A model generated the notes under the pieces. It was not told where the DNA came from, did no database searches, and worked only from the letters and a program-made list of their open reading frames with translations. 64,000 bases of DNA from positions 3,038,001 through 3,102,000 of the forward strand of contig CAXXDH010000003.1 of the NCBI GenBank assembly GCA_963677785.2. Direction: 5' to 3'. Numbering within the stretch: the stretch's first letter is position 1; each line of letters opens with the position of its first letter. A program made the position numbers and the translations under genes. Source of the stretch: G963665495 sp963677785. Lineage in GTDB: Bacteria > Desulfobacterota > Desulfovibrionia > Desulfovibrionales > Desulfovibrionaceae. This document shows positions 16,045 through 28,238 of this stretch, piece after piece.

Positions 16045-16881
16045 TCAGGGGCCTTCGAGCAATCTCGAGGACCGTAATTTGTTTAAATGTTTTTTGCGGT
16101 AAGCCTTGATGAATGTTCCGAGCTTTTTGAGATTAAAGGGTTTGACCAGGTAGCCCTGAATTTCGTAGCGCGCGCACTCCTTTACCACCAGAGAAGAGCT
16201 TTCGCTTGATGCGATGATCACCGTGGTTGAAAAATCTGAACGTATCGCTCTGACTTCCTTGAGGAAATCTTGTCCGCTAAGTTCGGGCATATTCAAGTCG
16301 AGGATGATTACTTCGGGGTTCCATTCCGAATAGGTGGTCATAGCCTCGACGCCATCTCCCACAATCTGAATGGAAAAATCATCTTCGGAAAGAAAGCGTT
16401 TATAGAGGATGGCTACCTTCTTGTCGTCTTCGGCAATCAGTACGCGCAGTTGTTTTGATTCCTGAGGAGGCTGCGCATCATCCGGCGCGGAGCTTTCGCC
16501 CTGGTGCCGTTCCATCAGGATGCTGTTGATCCCTTTGTAGTCCAGGGGTTTTTTGAGCACGCCCTGAATACCGAGCATTTCGCATTTGCTGAGCAGCGCT
16601 TCGTCGTTGCCCGAAGTGGTCACAATGATGGTCAGATCATTGTCGCGACGCGCGATACGTACCCATTTGACAAGATCAAGTCCGGATTTGCCTGGCAGGT
16701 TCAAGTCGATAAGCAGAATGTCGGGACGTTTGTAAATATAGGTGTCCTGAACGGAATCGCCGTTGGAAACGATTACAAGTTCAAATATTTCGCAGGAGAC
16801 AAACTTGCGATATAAACTGCGGTTTTTCAGATCGCTGTCGGCGATGAGCAGGAGTAGTTTTTTCTTGGCAGTATCACCCAT
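16045..16881 (-). CDS. Response regulator with two REC domains, no output domain
   Basis: A 278-residue protein. REC1 (about 6-120) has its acceptor Asp in ILLIDLNLPGKSG and Lys in LKKPLD. A short linker leads to REC2 (about 145-265) with VIILDLNMPELSG and LVKPFN. There is no DNA-binding, kinase or enzyme domain, so it probably works by protein contacts, as phosphorelay or CheY-like regulators do. The ATG at 16881 has GAGAGA just upstream; an ATG at 16893 lacks one. No histidine kinase is adjacent. Confidence 0.9.
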   Translation of the reverse strand: MGDTAKKKLLLLIADSDLKNRSLYRKFVSCEIFELVIVSNGDSVQDTYIYKRPDILLIDLNLPGKSGLDLVKWVRIARRDNDLTIIVTTSGNDEALLSKCEMLGIQGVLKKPLDYKGINSILMERHQGESSAPDDAQPPQESKQLRVLIAEDDKKVAILYKRFLSEDDFSIQIVGDGVEAMTTYSEWNPEVIILDLNMPELSGQDFLKEVRAIRSDFSTTVIIASSESSSLVVKECARYEIQGYLVKPFNLKKLGTFIKAYRKKHLNKLRSSRLLEGP

Positions 16882-17159
16882 AGAGTCTCTCATTTCTTTA
16901 ACAATATATTACCCTAAGTTAGGCCTGAAGGTAAAGTCCTTGTGCCGCGTTTGTATCCCGTTTGCTTTCTGATTGAAAAAAAAGTGCGCCCCACGTATAT
17001 TCTACAGGTTCAGAAGGTTTGACCGTTTACGTGATTTTCCTTATGGAACTTCCTTTCCTGACTGCTACATTTCTGGCAGCGTCTGCCGGATGTTAGCTTC
17101 AAGGACTGTGGCGTCAGGATATGACTTAATAATAACATTGCGTTTCCGGAGAAAAGTTG

Positions 17160-18896
17160 ATGAGCACAAAATCTTCCGAATCAGATACTGAAAACAGCAT
17201 GGAAACGGCGTCGCCGACAAATTTCATTCGCGAAATCATCGACGAGGACCTGCGCCAGGGTAAAAACGACGGACGCGTGGTGACCAGGTTTCCCCCCGAA
17301 CCAAACGGTTATCTGCATATAGGGCATGCCAAGTCCATCTGTCTCAATTTCGGCATTGCCAGGGACTATGACGGCGCCTGTAATCTACGTTTCGACGATA
17401 CCAACCCCACCAAGGAAAGCACAGAATACGTACAGTCCATACGGGACGATGTCCATTGGATGGGTTTTGAATTCGAGGGACGCGAATTTTATGCTTCGGA
17501 TTATTTTGAAAAACTGTACGCTTTTGCCGAGGTCCTGATTAAAAAGGGCCTTGCCTATGTAGACAGCCTTAACGCCGAGGAAATCCGCGCGTTTCGGGGA
17601 ACACTCAAAGAGCCCGGCAAGGAAAGCCCGGACCGGAACCGGAGTGCGGATGATAATCTGGACCTGTTTCGCAGAATGCGGGCAGGGGAGTTCAAAGACG
17701 GTGAATTTGTGCTGCGAGCCAAAATCGACATGGCTTCGCCCAATATGAGCATGCGCGACCCAACGCTCTACAGGATCCGCCATGTCGAGCACCACCGTAC
17801 GGGAGATGCCTGGTGCATCTATCCCATGTATGATTTTACTCACTGCCTTTCGGACGCGCTGGAAGGAGTGACCCATTCGCTTTGCTCGCTTGAATTTCAG
17901 GATAACCGCGCCCTGTACGATTGGGTTGTGGCTAATGCGGACGCTCCTTGCCGTCCGCAGCAGATCGAGTTCGCCCGACTTAATTTGAGCTATACGGTGT
18001 TGTCCAAACGCCGGCTGATCCAGCTTGTGGATGAAAAACTGGTCAACGGCTGGGATGATCCGCGCATGCCCACACTGCAGGGGCTGCGACGCCGCGGCTA
18101 TACGTCCGAAGCCATACGGGAATTCTGTGACCGTATCGGCGTGGCCAAGGCCGACAGCATGGTGGATGCAGCTTTGCTGGATTTTTGCCTGCGCGAGGAT
18201 CTCAACAACCGGGCGCCCCGTGTCATGGCCGTAATGCGGCCGCTCAAGGTCGTCATCGATAATTATGCCGAAGACCAGGTGGACGAGTTCGAGATGCCGT
18301 ATCATCCGGAGGACGAGTCAATGGGCAAGCGGGTAGTACCTTTCAGCAAGGTCATCTATATCGAACAAGACGACTTTCGCGAGGATCCCCCCAAAAAATT
18401 CTTTCGCCTGGCGCCGGGTAAGGAAGTCCGGTTGCGCTACGCCTACTATATCACCTGTACGGATGTCATAAAGAACGACGCGGGCGAGATTATCGAACTG
18501 CGTTGCACGTACGATCCTGCCACCAAAGGCGGCTGGTCCGAAGACGGGCGCAAAGTAAAGGGAACCTTGCATTGGGTCTCCGCCGCCCATGCGGTCAAAG
18601 CCGAAGTGCGTCTTTACGACAAGCTCTTTACCAAGGAAAATCCCATGGATTTTGACGAAGGCGAGGACTTCAAGGATTTTATCAATCCCGATTCCATAGA
18701 AGTCCTTCCCGAATGTCTGCTGGAACCAAGTCTGGCGGATACGGCGCCTGAAACAAAAGTCCAGTTCGAACGCCTGGGCTATTTCTGTGCGGACAGCAGG
18801 GATGGCAAGCCCGGAGCGCCCGTATTCAACAGAATTACGACGCTCAGGGATACCTGGGCCCGGATCGTACGTAACCAGGATCCGAAAAAAAGCTGA
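17160..18896 (+). CDS. glnS: Glutaminyl-tRNA synthetase
   Basis: A 578-residue class I synthetase that charges tRNA-Gln. The HIGH motif appears in PPEPNGYLHIGHAK (HIGH at 53-56) and the KMSKS-like loop as VLSKRR near 280-285. FDDTNPTKE and GDAWCIYPMYDFTHCL are typical of GlnRS rather than GluRS. The C-terminal beta-barrel anticodon-binding part is present (VPFSKVIYIEQDDF). The ATG at 17160 follows GGAG with an 8-base gap; a TTG lies one codon earlier. A strong terminator follows the stop. Confidence 0.96.
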   Translation: MSTKSSESDTENSMETASPTNFIREIIDEDLRQGKNDGRVVTRFPPEPNGYLHIGHAKSICLNFGIARDYDGACNLRFDDTNPTKESTEYVQSIRDDVHWMGFEFEGREFYASDYFEKLYAFAEVLIKKGLAYVDSLNAEEIRAFRGTLKEPGKESPDRNRSADDNLDLFRRMRAGEFKDGEFVLRAKIDMASPNMSMRDPTLYRIRHVEHHRTGDAWCIYPMYDFTHCLSDALEGVTHSLCSLEFQDNRALYDWVVANADAPCRPQQIEFARLNLSYTVLSKRRLIQLVDEKLVNGWDDPRMPTLQGLRRRGYTSEAIREFCDRIGVAKADSMVDAALLDFCLREDLNNRAPRVMAVMRPLKVVIDNYAEDQVDEFEMPYHPEDESMGKRVVPFSKVIYIEQDDFREDPPKKFFRLAPGKEVRLRYAYYITCTDVIKNDAGEIIELRCTYDPATKGGWSEDGRKVKGTLHWVSAAHAVKAEVRLYDKLFTKENPMDFDEGEDFKDFINPDSIEVLPECLLEPSLADTAPETKVQFERLGYFCADSRDGKPGAPVFNRITTLRDTWARIVRNQDPKKS

Positions 18897-18920
18897 GGAA
18901 CATCCCGCACATGAACTTGT

Positions 18921-18950
18921 AAAGCCGGCAGCAATGCCGGCTTTTTTTTT
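18921..18950 (+). terminator. Rho-independent terminator of glnS
   Basis: AAAGCCGGCA and TGCCGGCTTT form a 10-bp stem with a 4-base loop, followed by a run of T. It begins 24 bases after the glnS stop. Confidence 0.93.
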
Positions 18951-19050
18951 CGACCGAACACAAGACAGTTGCAGAACGTAAGGAAGCCGCGGATATTGAC
19001 CTGCTGTGTTATTCCGGTATGATAAGGAAAATTCGAATAAGGAGCTTTTC

Positions 19051-19617
19051 ATGGCCAAAGATGCACGAATCTCCCGCCGCGAGTTGTTTACAGGTTGGCG
19101 TAAACGGTTGACCGAAACAGCTGCCGCCTCGGAACAGGAACAGCAGGAAGCGGAGCGGAAGGAGGTTGAACGCCTGGAAACAAAATCTCTGGTCAGGGAA
19201 AACGCGTTTCAGTTGATGGATTCGGGCAAATTGGACGCAGCCATTGATGCCTTCCGGACGTACATCCGCCAGGAGCTTAATGACGATGAGGCGCGAATGG
19301 CCTTGGGCTCCTGTTTGTATGAAAAAGGGCAGTTGGTTCAGGCCAAAGTGGAATTCGAACGGGTGCTGCGGATTCGCAAGAACGATAGCCTGGCCAGCCT
19401 GTACTTGACGCTCGCTTTGCTGCGGTTGCAAAAATTCGACAAGGTTATGAAGGTATTGGGGCTTCTTGCTGCCGAGGGCGTCGAGACGGCGGATCCCTTG
19501 CAGGGAGTGCTTGTGGAGGCCCATACGACACTTGAGACCAAAGGCGCCGAGGCCATGCCAGTAGTAATCACTGTTCTGGAATCACGTCTCACGGAGACGT
19601 CTCTCATGTTTGCATAA
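19051..19617 (+). CDS. Tetratricopeptide repeat protein
   Basis: A 188-residue soluble protein. A charged coiled-coil-like N-terminal part (about 25-60, rich in Glu/Gln) is followed by TPR-type helices from about 62 to 150: AIDAFRTYIRQELNDDEARMALG, then a second unit with QAKVEFERVLRIRKND and a third with YLTLALLRL. TPRs mediate protein contacts; the partner is unknown. The ATG at 19051 has GGAG six bases upstream; the longer frame to 19006 lacks one. It lies 33 bases ahead of the HDOD gene, suggesting a three-gene operon. Confidence 0.82.
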   Translation: MAKDARISRRELFTGWRKRLTETAAASEQEQQEAERKEVERLETKSLVRENAFQLMDSGKLDAAIDAFRTYIRQELNDDEARMALGSCLYEKGQLVQAKVEFERVLRIRKNDSLASLYLTLALLRLQKFDKVMKVLGLLAAEGVETADPLQGVLVEAHTTLETKGAEAMPVVITVLESRLTETSLMFA

Positions 19618-19650
19618 CTGTTTTCTGCGTATTTCGAAGGCCCCAGTTCT

Positions 19651-20499
19651 ATGAGACAAGCCCCGGACAACGTGCTGAAAGCGGTTGAAAAAATGCCCGC
19701 CTTCCCTAAAAGCGTGCAGCAGGTGCTGCAGCTTACGGCGGACATCAACTGCTTGCCCAAGGACCTGGTCAATGTGATTAAAAACGACCCCGTCTTTACT
19801 TTGAAAATTCTCAAAGTGGTCAATTCGCCTTATATGGGGCTGGCCAACAAAATTACCTCCATCCATCAGGCCAGCGTGTATCTCGGCGTCAACACGCTGA
19901 AAAATCTTTCCCTGAGTCTGGCCTGTATCGGCACCTTGCCTCCGGACAACAAAGCAGGCTTCGATATGAATGCGTTCTGGCTGCATTCTCTGGCGGTGGC
20001 GACCATGGCCAAACGCCTGGCCGAGTATTCCGACGTCCCGCGCAATGAAACCGCGGATTATTTCTCGGCCGGATTGCTGCATGACATCGGCAAAGTCGTG
20101 TTCGCCTTGTATATGCCGGAGGAATACGCCCAGGCCCTGACCCAGGTGGAAAAGGGGGGAATGAGACTCATTGATGCGGAAGAACATACCATGGATGTAA
20201 ACCATGCGCAGATAGGGACCTTGCTGGCCGAGAAGTGGGGATTCCCCGAGAGTCTTGTGCAGAGTATCGCCAGGCACCATAGTCCCTTTTCCGAAGAGTC
20301 CTGCCTGATCATTGATTGCGTGTTTGCCGCCAATCAGGCTTGCAAGGCGTTGGAGTACGGATTTTCCGGGGACCCCAACGCGGAGGAATTTCCGGAATCA
20401 GTGCAGCAGCGTTTTCGCATGGATCTGCGGCGCGTCATCACCGCCATGCCCGATCTTACGGAGGAGCTCGAACGTGCGAGAATTTTCATCAACGCCTGA
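19651..20499 (+). CDS. HDOD-domain signalling protein
   Basis: A 282-residue HDOD protein. The domain spans about residues 10-215, with MPAFPKSVQQVL at the start, VIKNDPVFTLKILKVVNSP and an intact-looking HD-like core GLLHDIGKVV near 148-157. HDOD proteins are common partners of two-component and motility circuits in Desulfovibrio and related groups. Most are not known to be enzymes. The gene is between the TPR gene and the metallo-beta-lactamase-fold gene (15-base gap), so the three probably form one transcript. Confidence 0.9.
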   Translation: MRQAPDNVLKAVEKMPAFPKSVQQVLQLTADINCLPKDLVNVIKNDPVFTLKILKVVNSPYMGLANKITSIHQASVYLGVNTLKNLSLSLACIGTLPPDNKAGFDMNAFWLHSLAVATMAKRLAEYSDVPRNETADYFSAGLLHDIGKVVFALYMPEEYAQALTQVEKGGMRLIDAEEHTMDVNHAQIGTLLAEKWGFPESLVQSIARHHSPFSEESCLIIDCVFAANQACKALEYGFSGDPNAEEFPESVQQRFRMDLRRVITAMPDLTEELERARIFINA

Positions 20500-20514
20500 G
20501 GCGGGGCAAGAGTC

Positions 20515-21396
20515 ATGAAAGTCACCCTTCGAGGCGTTCGCGGTTCCATTCCCACTCCAGGGGCGGGAACCGTCCGTTACGGCGGCAATACCACCTGCAT
20601 TGAGGTCATCACCGATGCCGGCGCACGGATAATTATCGACGCCGGTACGGGCATCCGGCAGTTGGGCCTGGAAATGGCACGGGAAATGCCTTTGGAGTGC
20701 ACCATTTTTATCACCCATACTCATTGGGACCATATCCAGGGGCTGCCTTTTTTCGTGCCGCTTTTTGTGCCCGGCAACACCATAACCCTGCACGGGCCGT
20801 TCGATCCCATCTCCATGCAGAGCATCAAGGACGCGCTTTCCCTGCAGATGGAGTACCGCTATTTCCCCGTACGGGAAGCCGAACTCAAAGCCGATATTCG
20901 CTACGAAACCATGCAGGAGGGCAAGGTTACCCAGGTGGGCGACGCCACAGTGACTTCTTTGCTGATGAACCATCCGGTCATCTGCTATGGCTACAAAATC
21001 AGCTGCAACGGACGTACGTTCGTATTCACCGGTGATCACGAAGGCTATTACAACATATATAGTCCGGAGGACGAAGATTACCAGGAGTATGAAAAGCACG
21101 TACTTGCCAAACAGCTAGCCTTCATTGACTTCATTGCCGACGCGGATCTGCTGGTTGCCGACGCGCAGTATACGCAAGCCGAGTATCCGTCCAAGGTCGG
21201 CTGGGGGCATTCCACCCAGGAAAACATTCTGTCCCTGGCCCGGCAGGCGGGAGTAGGGCGGTTGATCATTACCCACCACGAGCCCACGCGTTCGGACGAT
21301 GATCTCGACGCACTGCGTCAGGGGCTTTCGCAAACAGAAGCCGCTCAAGGCCTTACATTCGATTTTGCACGTGAAGACATGCAGCTGGAAGTTTGA
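20515..21396 (+). CDS. Metallo-beta-lactamase-fold hydrolase
   Basis: A 293-residue protein of the MBL superfamily. The HxHxDH zinc motif reads THTHWDH (H68, H70, D72, H73). Further metal ligands appear in VFTGDHE and the C-terminal ITHHEPTRSDDD. The N-terminus LRGVRGSIPTPG is that of the branch often annotated near PqsE- or cyclic-phosphodiesterase-like proteins; the substrate is not known. AAGAG precedes the ATG. It follows the HDOD gene by 15 bases and is the last gene before the rRNA promoter region. Confidence 0.9.
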   Translation: MKVTLRGVRGSIPTPGAGTVRYGGNTTCIEVITDAGARIIIDAGTGIRQLGLEMAREMPLECTIFITHTHWDHIQGLPFFVPLFVPGNTITLHGPFDPISMQSIKDALSLQMEYRYFPVREAELKADIRYETMQEGKVTQVGDATVTSLLMNHPVICYGYKISCNGRTFVFTGDHEGYYNIYSPEDEDYQEYEKHVLAKQLAFIDFIADADLLVADAQYTQAEYPSKVGWGHSTQENILSLARQAGVGRLIITHHEPTRSDDDLDALRQGLSQTEAAQGLTFDFAREDMQLEV

Positions 21397-21477
21397 GTCC
21401 GTTGTTTTTTAACAAGCTGAAATACTGACGATAATCCTCTTAATCCAAAAAGAAATCCAAAAATCACCAGAAAGTTG

Positions 21478-21506
21478 TTGACGGACACACGCCGGCCACA
21501 TATAAC
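21478..21506 (+). promoter_or_regulatory. rRNA operon promoter P1
   Basis: The -35 TTGACG (21478-21483), a 17-base spacer and -10 TATAAC (21501-21506). It has the best -10 match of the series and is the farthest upstream. Confidence 0.75.
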
Positions 21507-21583
21507 TCCGCTTCTCGGGTGACGGACGAGTCCGGCGCTCGGGGGTTGGTTGAAAGCGGTTTTAAAAAAGTTGAAACTTTTCC

Positions 21584-21612
21584 TTGACTGCTGGAAGCCG
21601 AAAGCTTAGAAG
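21584..21612 (+). promoter_or_regulatory. rRNA operon promoter P2
   Basis: The -35 TTGACT (21584-21589), a 17-base spacer and -10 TAGAAG (21607-21612). A GCTGC-TTCG hairpin follows. Confidence 0.5.
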
Positions 21613-21664
21613 GTTTGTCCGCTGCTTCGGTAGCGGGGTTGGTTGAAAAAAGAATTTTTTTCGA

Positions 21665-21693
21665 TTGACAGGCGGAAGGCGGCAGCGTAAGTT
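21665..21693 (+). promoter_or_regulatory. rRNA operon promoter P3
   Basis: The -35 TTGACA (21665-21670), a 17-base spacer and -10 TAAGTT (21688-21693). A T-rich tract lies just upstream, as expected of a UP element. Confidence 0.68.
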
Positions 21694-21779
21694 GCGATTC
21701 TCCAAGATTCCGGGCAGATAGCTGAGAGCATCCTGCTGGAAACAACGGAAGAAAAAGTCGACAACTTTGAAAAAAGTTG

Positions 21780-21808
21780 TTGACTGCCGAAAGCCAAAGA
21801 CGTAAAAA
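21780..21808 (+). promoter_or_regulatory. rRNA operon promoter P4
   Basis: The -35 TTGACT (21780-21785), a 17-base spacer and -10 TAAAAA (21803-21808). The -35 lies in a near-perfect inverted repeat that begins near 21758. Confidence 0.55.
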
Positions 21809-21860
21809 AGTCACCCGCTGCTTCGGTAGCGGGGTCGGTTGAAAAAAGAATTTTTTTCGA

Positions 21861-21889
21861 TTGACAGGCGGAAGGCGGCAGCGTAAGTT
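21861..21889 (+). promoter_or_regulatory. rRNA operon promoter P5
   Basis: Identical to P3 and exactly 196 bases downstream: TTGACA (21861-21866), 17 bases, TAAGTT (21884-21889). Confidence 0.68.
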
Positions 21890-21975
21890 GCGATTCTCCA
21901 AGATTCCGGGCAGATAGCTGAGAGCATCCTGCTGGAAACAACGGAAGAAAAAGTCGACAAGTTTGAAAAAAGTTG

Positions 21976-22004
21976 TTGACTGCCGAAAGCCAAAGACGTA
22001 AAAA
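21976..22004 (+). promoter_or_regulatory. rRNA operon promoter P6
   Basis: The duplicate of P4, 196 bases downstream: TTGACT (21976-21981), 17 bases, TAAAAA (21999-22004). Confidence 0.55.
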
Positions 22005-22057
22005 GGTCAGCCGCTGCACTGAGCAGCGGGGTCGATCAAAAAAATATTTTTTTCTGA

Positions 22058-22086
22058 TTGACACGGCTGGGCCGGCATCGTAAGAT
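22058..22086 (+). promoter_or_regulatory. rRNA operon promoter P7
   Basis: The -35 TTGACA (22058-22063), a 17-base spacer and -10 TAAGAT (22081-22086). Of the TTGACA promoters this has the -10 closest to consensus. Confidence 0.72.
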
Positions 22087-22143
22087 GTACATCCTCCTAA
22101 AACTTGGACGGATGGGTCGACAAAAAAAAGTTAAAAGTTTTTG

Positions 22144-22172
22144 TTGACGGGCGAAAGCCAAAGACGTAAAAA
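22144..22172 (+). promoter_or_regulatory. rRNA operon promoter P8
   Basis: The -35 TTGACG (22144-22149), a 17-base spacer and -10 TAAAAA (22167-22172). It is nearest the 16S gene and is followed by the TTCCGC-TTCG-type hairpin. Confidence 0.6.
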
Positions 22173-22206
22173 GATTTCTTCCGCTTCGGCGGAAAGCTTA
22201 TAAAAA

Positions 22207-22217
22207 GCTCTTTGACA
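22207..22217 (+). promoter_or_regulatory. boxA-like antitermination site in the rRNA leader
   Basis: GCTCTTTGACA closely resembles the rRNA boxA bound by NusB/NusE. The same 11-mer recurs in the 16S-23S spacer at 23908-23918, and a variant, GCTCATTGACA, at 24222-24232 before 23S. Confidence 0.75.
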
Positions 22218-22235
22218 ATTAAATAGCGAGCCGGG
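22216..22235 (+). other. Left arm of the 16S rRNA processing stem
   Basis: These 20 bases are the perfect complement of 23874-23893 downstream of 16S. Together they form the double-stranded stalk cut by RNase III. Confidence 0.85.
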
Positions 22236-22310
22236 AAAGTGAATCTAGCAGTAACTGCTAGGTAAGGTCCACATAACAATGGACCGTCAATAAGAGTTCA
22301 GCGATTTATC

Positions 22311-23862
<1,552 letters not shown>

Positions 23863-23873
23863 ACGAGAACAAA

Positions 23874-23893
23874 CCCGGCTCGCTATTTAATTG
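23874..23893 (+). other. Right arm of the 16S rRNA processing stem
   Basis: Perfect complement of 22216-22235 (see the left arm). It lies 11 bases after the 16S 3' end. Confidence 0.85.
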
Positions 23894-23945
23894 CAAGGGG
23901 CTTTTTCGCTCTTTGACATGTTAGCGCGAGATGCGAACCGCAAAT

Positions 23946-24024
<79 letters not shown>

Positions 24025-24031
24025 TCCCAGT

Positions 24032-24107
24032 GGGGGTGTAGCTCAGCTGGGAGAGCACCTGCCTTGCAAGCAGGGGGTCATCGGTTCAAATCCGTTCACC
24101 TCCACCA
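24032..24107 (+). tRNA. tRNA-Ala (TGC)
   Basis: A 76-base cloverleaf with anticodon loop CTTGCAA, CGGTTCAAATCCG T-arm and encoded CCA. It starts seven bases after tRNA-Ile, the classic spacer pair of bacterial rRNA operons. Confidence 0.97.
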
Positions 24108-24270
24108 CCCTACCCTGCCTTTAGTGGCCGGGCTGGCTTGGTCGGATGGAAATTTCTTTCCCGGTTCGCAGATTCGAATTTAATTCGAGTATGCCAACCG
24201 GGCTGGAAAGCCCGAAGTATGCGCTCATTGACAGTTACATAGGGAAAAAGAAGAGAAATTTAAGCAAGAA

Positions 24271-27193
<2,923 letters not shown>

Positions 27194-27235
27194 TCTTGCT
27201 TTTCTCTTCTTCCCCTATGAACTTATATATTTTGT

Positions 27236-27350
27236 CCTGGTGGTCATGGAGGAGGGGGTACACCCGTTCCCTTTCCGAACACGGCAGTTAAGCCCTCCAT
27301 CGCCGATGATACTGCAGAGGAGTCTGTGGGAAAGTAGGTCGTCGCCAGGG
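27236..27350 (+). rRNA. rrf: 5S ribosomal RNA
   Basis: About 115 bases with CCTGGTGGTC at the 5' end pairing with the 3' GTCGCCAGG, and the conserved CCGAACACGG loop. It lies 42 bases after 23S. Confidence 0.93.
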
Positions 27351-27361
27351 CAAGAATTTCC

Positions 27362-27396
27362 CCAAAACGCCCGCTTACCAAAAGCGGGCGTTTTGG
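27362..27396. terminator. rRNA operon terminator
   Basis: A 15-bp perfect stem (CCAAAACGCCCGCTT and its complement) with a 5-base loop, ending in TTTTGGCGTTTT. The A-run on the other side makes it usable for the convergent methyltransferase gene, which stops at 27409. Confidence 0.92.
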
Positions 27397-27408
27397 CGTT
27401 TTATGGAC

Positions 27409-28215
27409 CTAATTGGCCTCGTTGAAACGAACATGGACGATACGGCAGGCAAACTGCGGACGGATAAGCGGCAATCTTGCAAAACGGCCGAGGAGTCCCC
27501 AGCTTTTTTTATAAAAATCAAAATAGTTTTGTTCCTGGAGATACTCAATACGGGGATTCCAGGATTCCAGATCCTCACTGTTTTTCATGCCCCATTTGAA
27601 CTCGGCTGAGCTGTCGATTTTTTTTACGGTCTCATGCTGTTTGCTCCTGCCGACCATAAAGGGAGCGAGCATTTCAAAGAGCATTTCCGAACCAGGCATA
27701 CGCTCCGCCAGGGTTGTGAAGAAATCTTTCATCTGCTGTTCTTCAAAGTACATAAACAACCCTTCGGCCAGAAACAGTACAGGCCTGTTTCTGGTCTCTA
27801 CCAGGTCCATCCAGGACAAATCGAAAATGGATTTGGAAATAAAGTGATAGTGCTCCGTTTCGGTAAAGAAGCGTTCGCGTAGGGCGATGGTCTCGGGTAC
27901 GTCGATTTCGTACCAGTCGACATCACTGCAGCCGACACGTTCGTGCCTTGTATCCAGTCCGGCTCCAAAATTGATGACGACCGCATCCGGATGTGCTTTC
28001 AAAAAGGTTTTCAGGCCCTGGTCCAGAAGCATGGTTCGGACGGCCACGCCAAGTTGCGTGAATCTTGATTTTTTGAAGCGAGAGAAGTCATAGTCGATCT
28101 GTGAGACCATCTCAACGGCCTTTTCATCGCGGATTATGGGATTGTTTTCCTGAGTTGCAGCGGCTCGTGCCCACAACGCAATCAAAAGAGTCTCGGGGAT
28201 GCCATTCAATGTCAT
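27409..28215 (-). CDS. Class I SAM-dependent methyltransferase, LCM/TcmP-like
   Basis: A 268-residue protein of the leucine carboxyl methyltransferase superfamily, which in bacteria includes polyketide O-methyltransferases such as TcmP. The SAM-binding motif reads VINFGAGLDTR near 84-94, followed by WYEIDVPETIALR and the LFLAEGLFMYF motif typical of the family. The substrate is unknown. It is the last gene of an apparent tetR / O-methyltransferase / LCM operon, 23 bases after the previous gene, and abuts the rRNA terminator. Confidence 0.87.
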   Translation of the reverse strand: MTLNGIPETLLIALWARAAATQENNPIIRDEKAVEMVSQIDYDFSRFKKSRFTQLGVAVRTMLLDQGLKTFLKAHPDAVVINFGAGLDTRHERVGCSDVDWYEIDVPETIALRERFFTETEHYHFISKSIFDLSWMDLVETRNRPVLFLAEGLFMYFEEQQMKDFFTTLAERMPGSEMLFEMLAPFMVGRSKQHETVKKIDSSAEFKWGMKNSEDLESWNPRIEYLQEQNYFDFYKKSWGLLGRFARLPLIRPQFACRIVHVRFNEAN

Positions 28216-28238
28216 TGTAAGGTTCTCTTATACCGCGC

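Larger units (their letters stand above)
21646..22020 (+). repeat. 196-bp duplication within the rRNA promoter region
   Basis: From the T-rich tract before P3 to just after P4, the sequence is repeated almost exactly with a period of 196, giving P5 and P6. Differences are few, mostly around the hairpin after P6. Confidence 0.88.

Noticed and set aside
21464..22279. Repeated minus-strand frames upstream of 16S (about 60-150 codons)
   Set aside because: They arise from the 196-bp promoter duplication and have no start signals. The promoter array explains the repetition.
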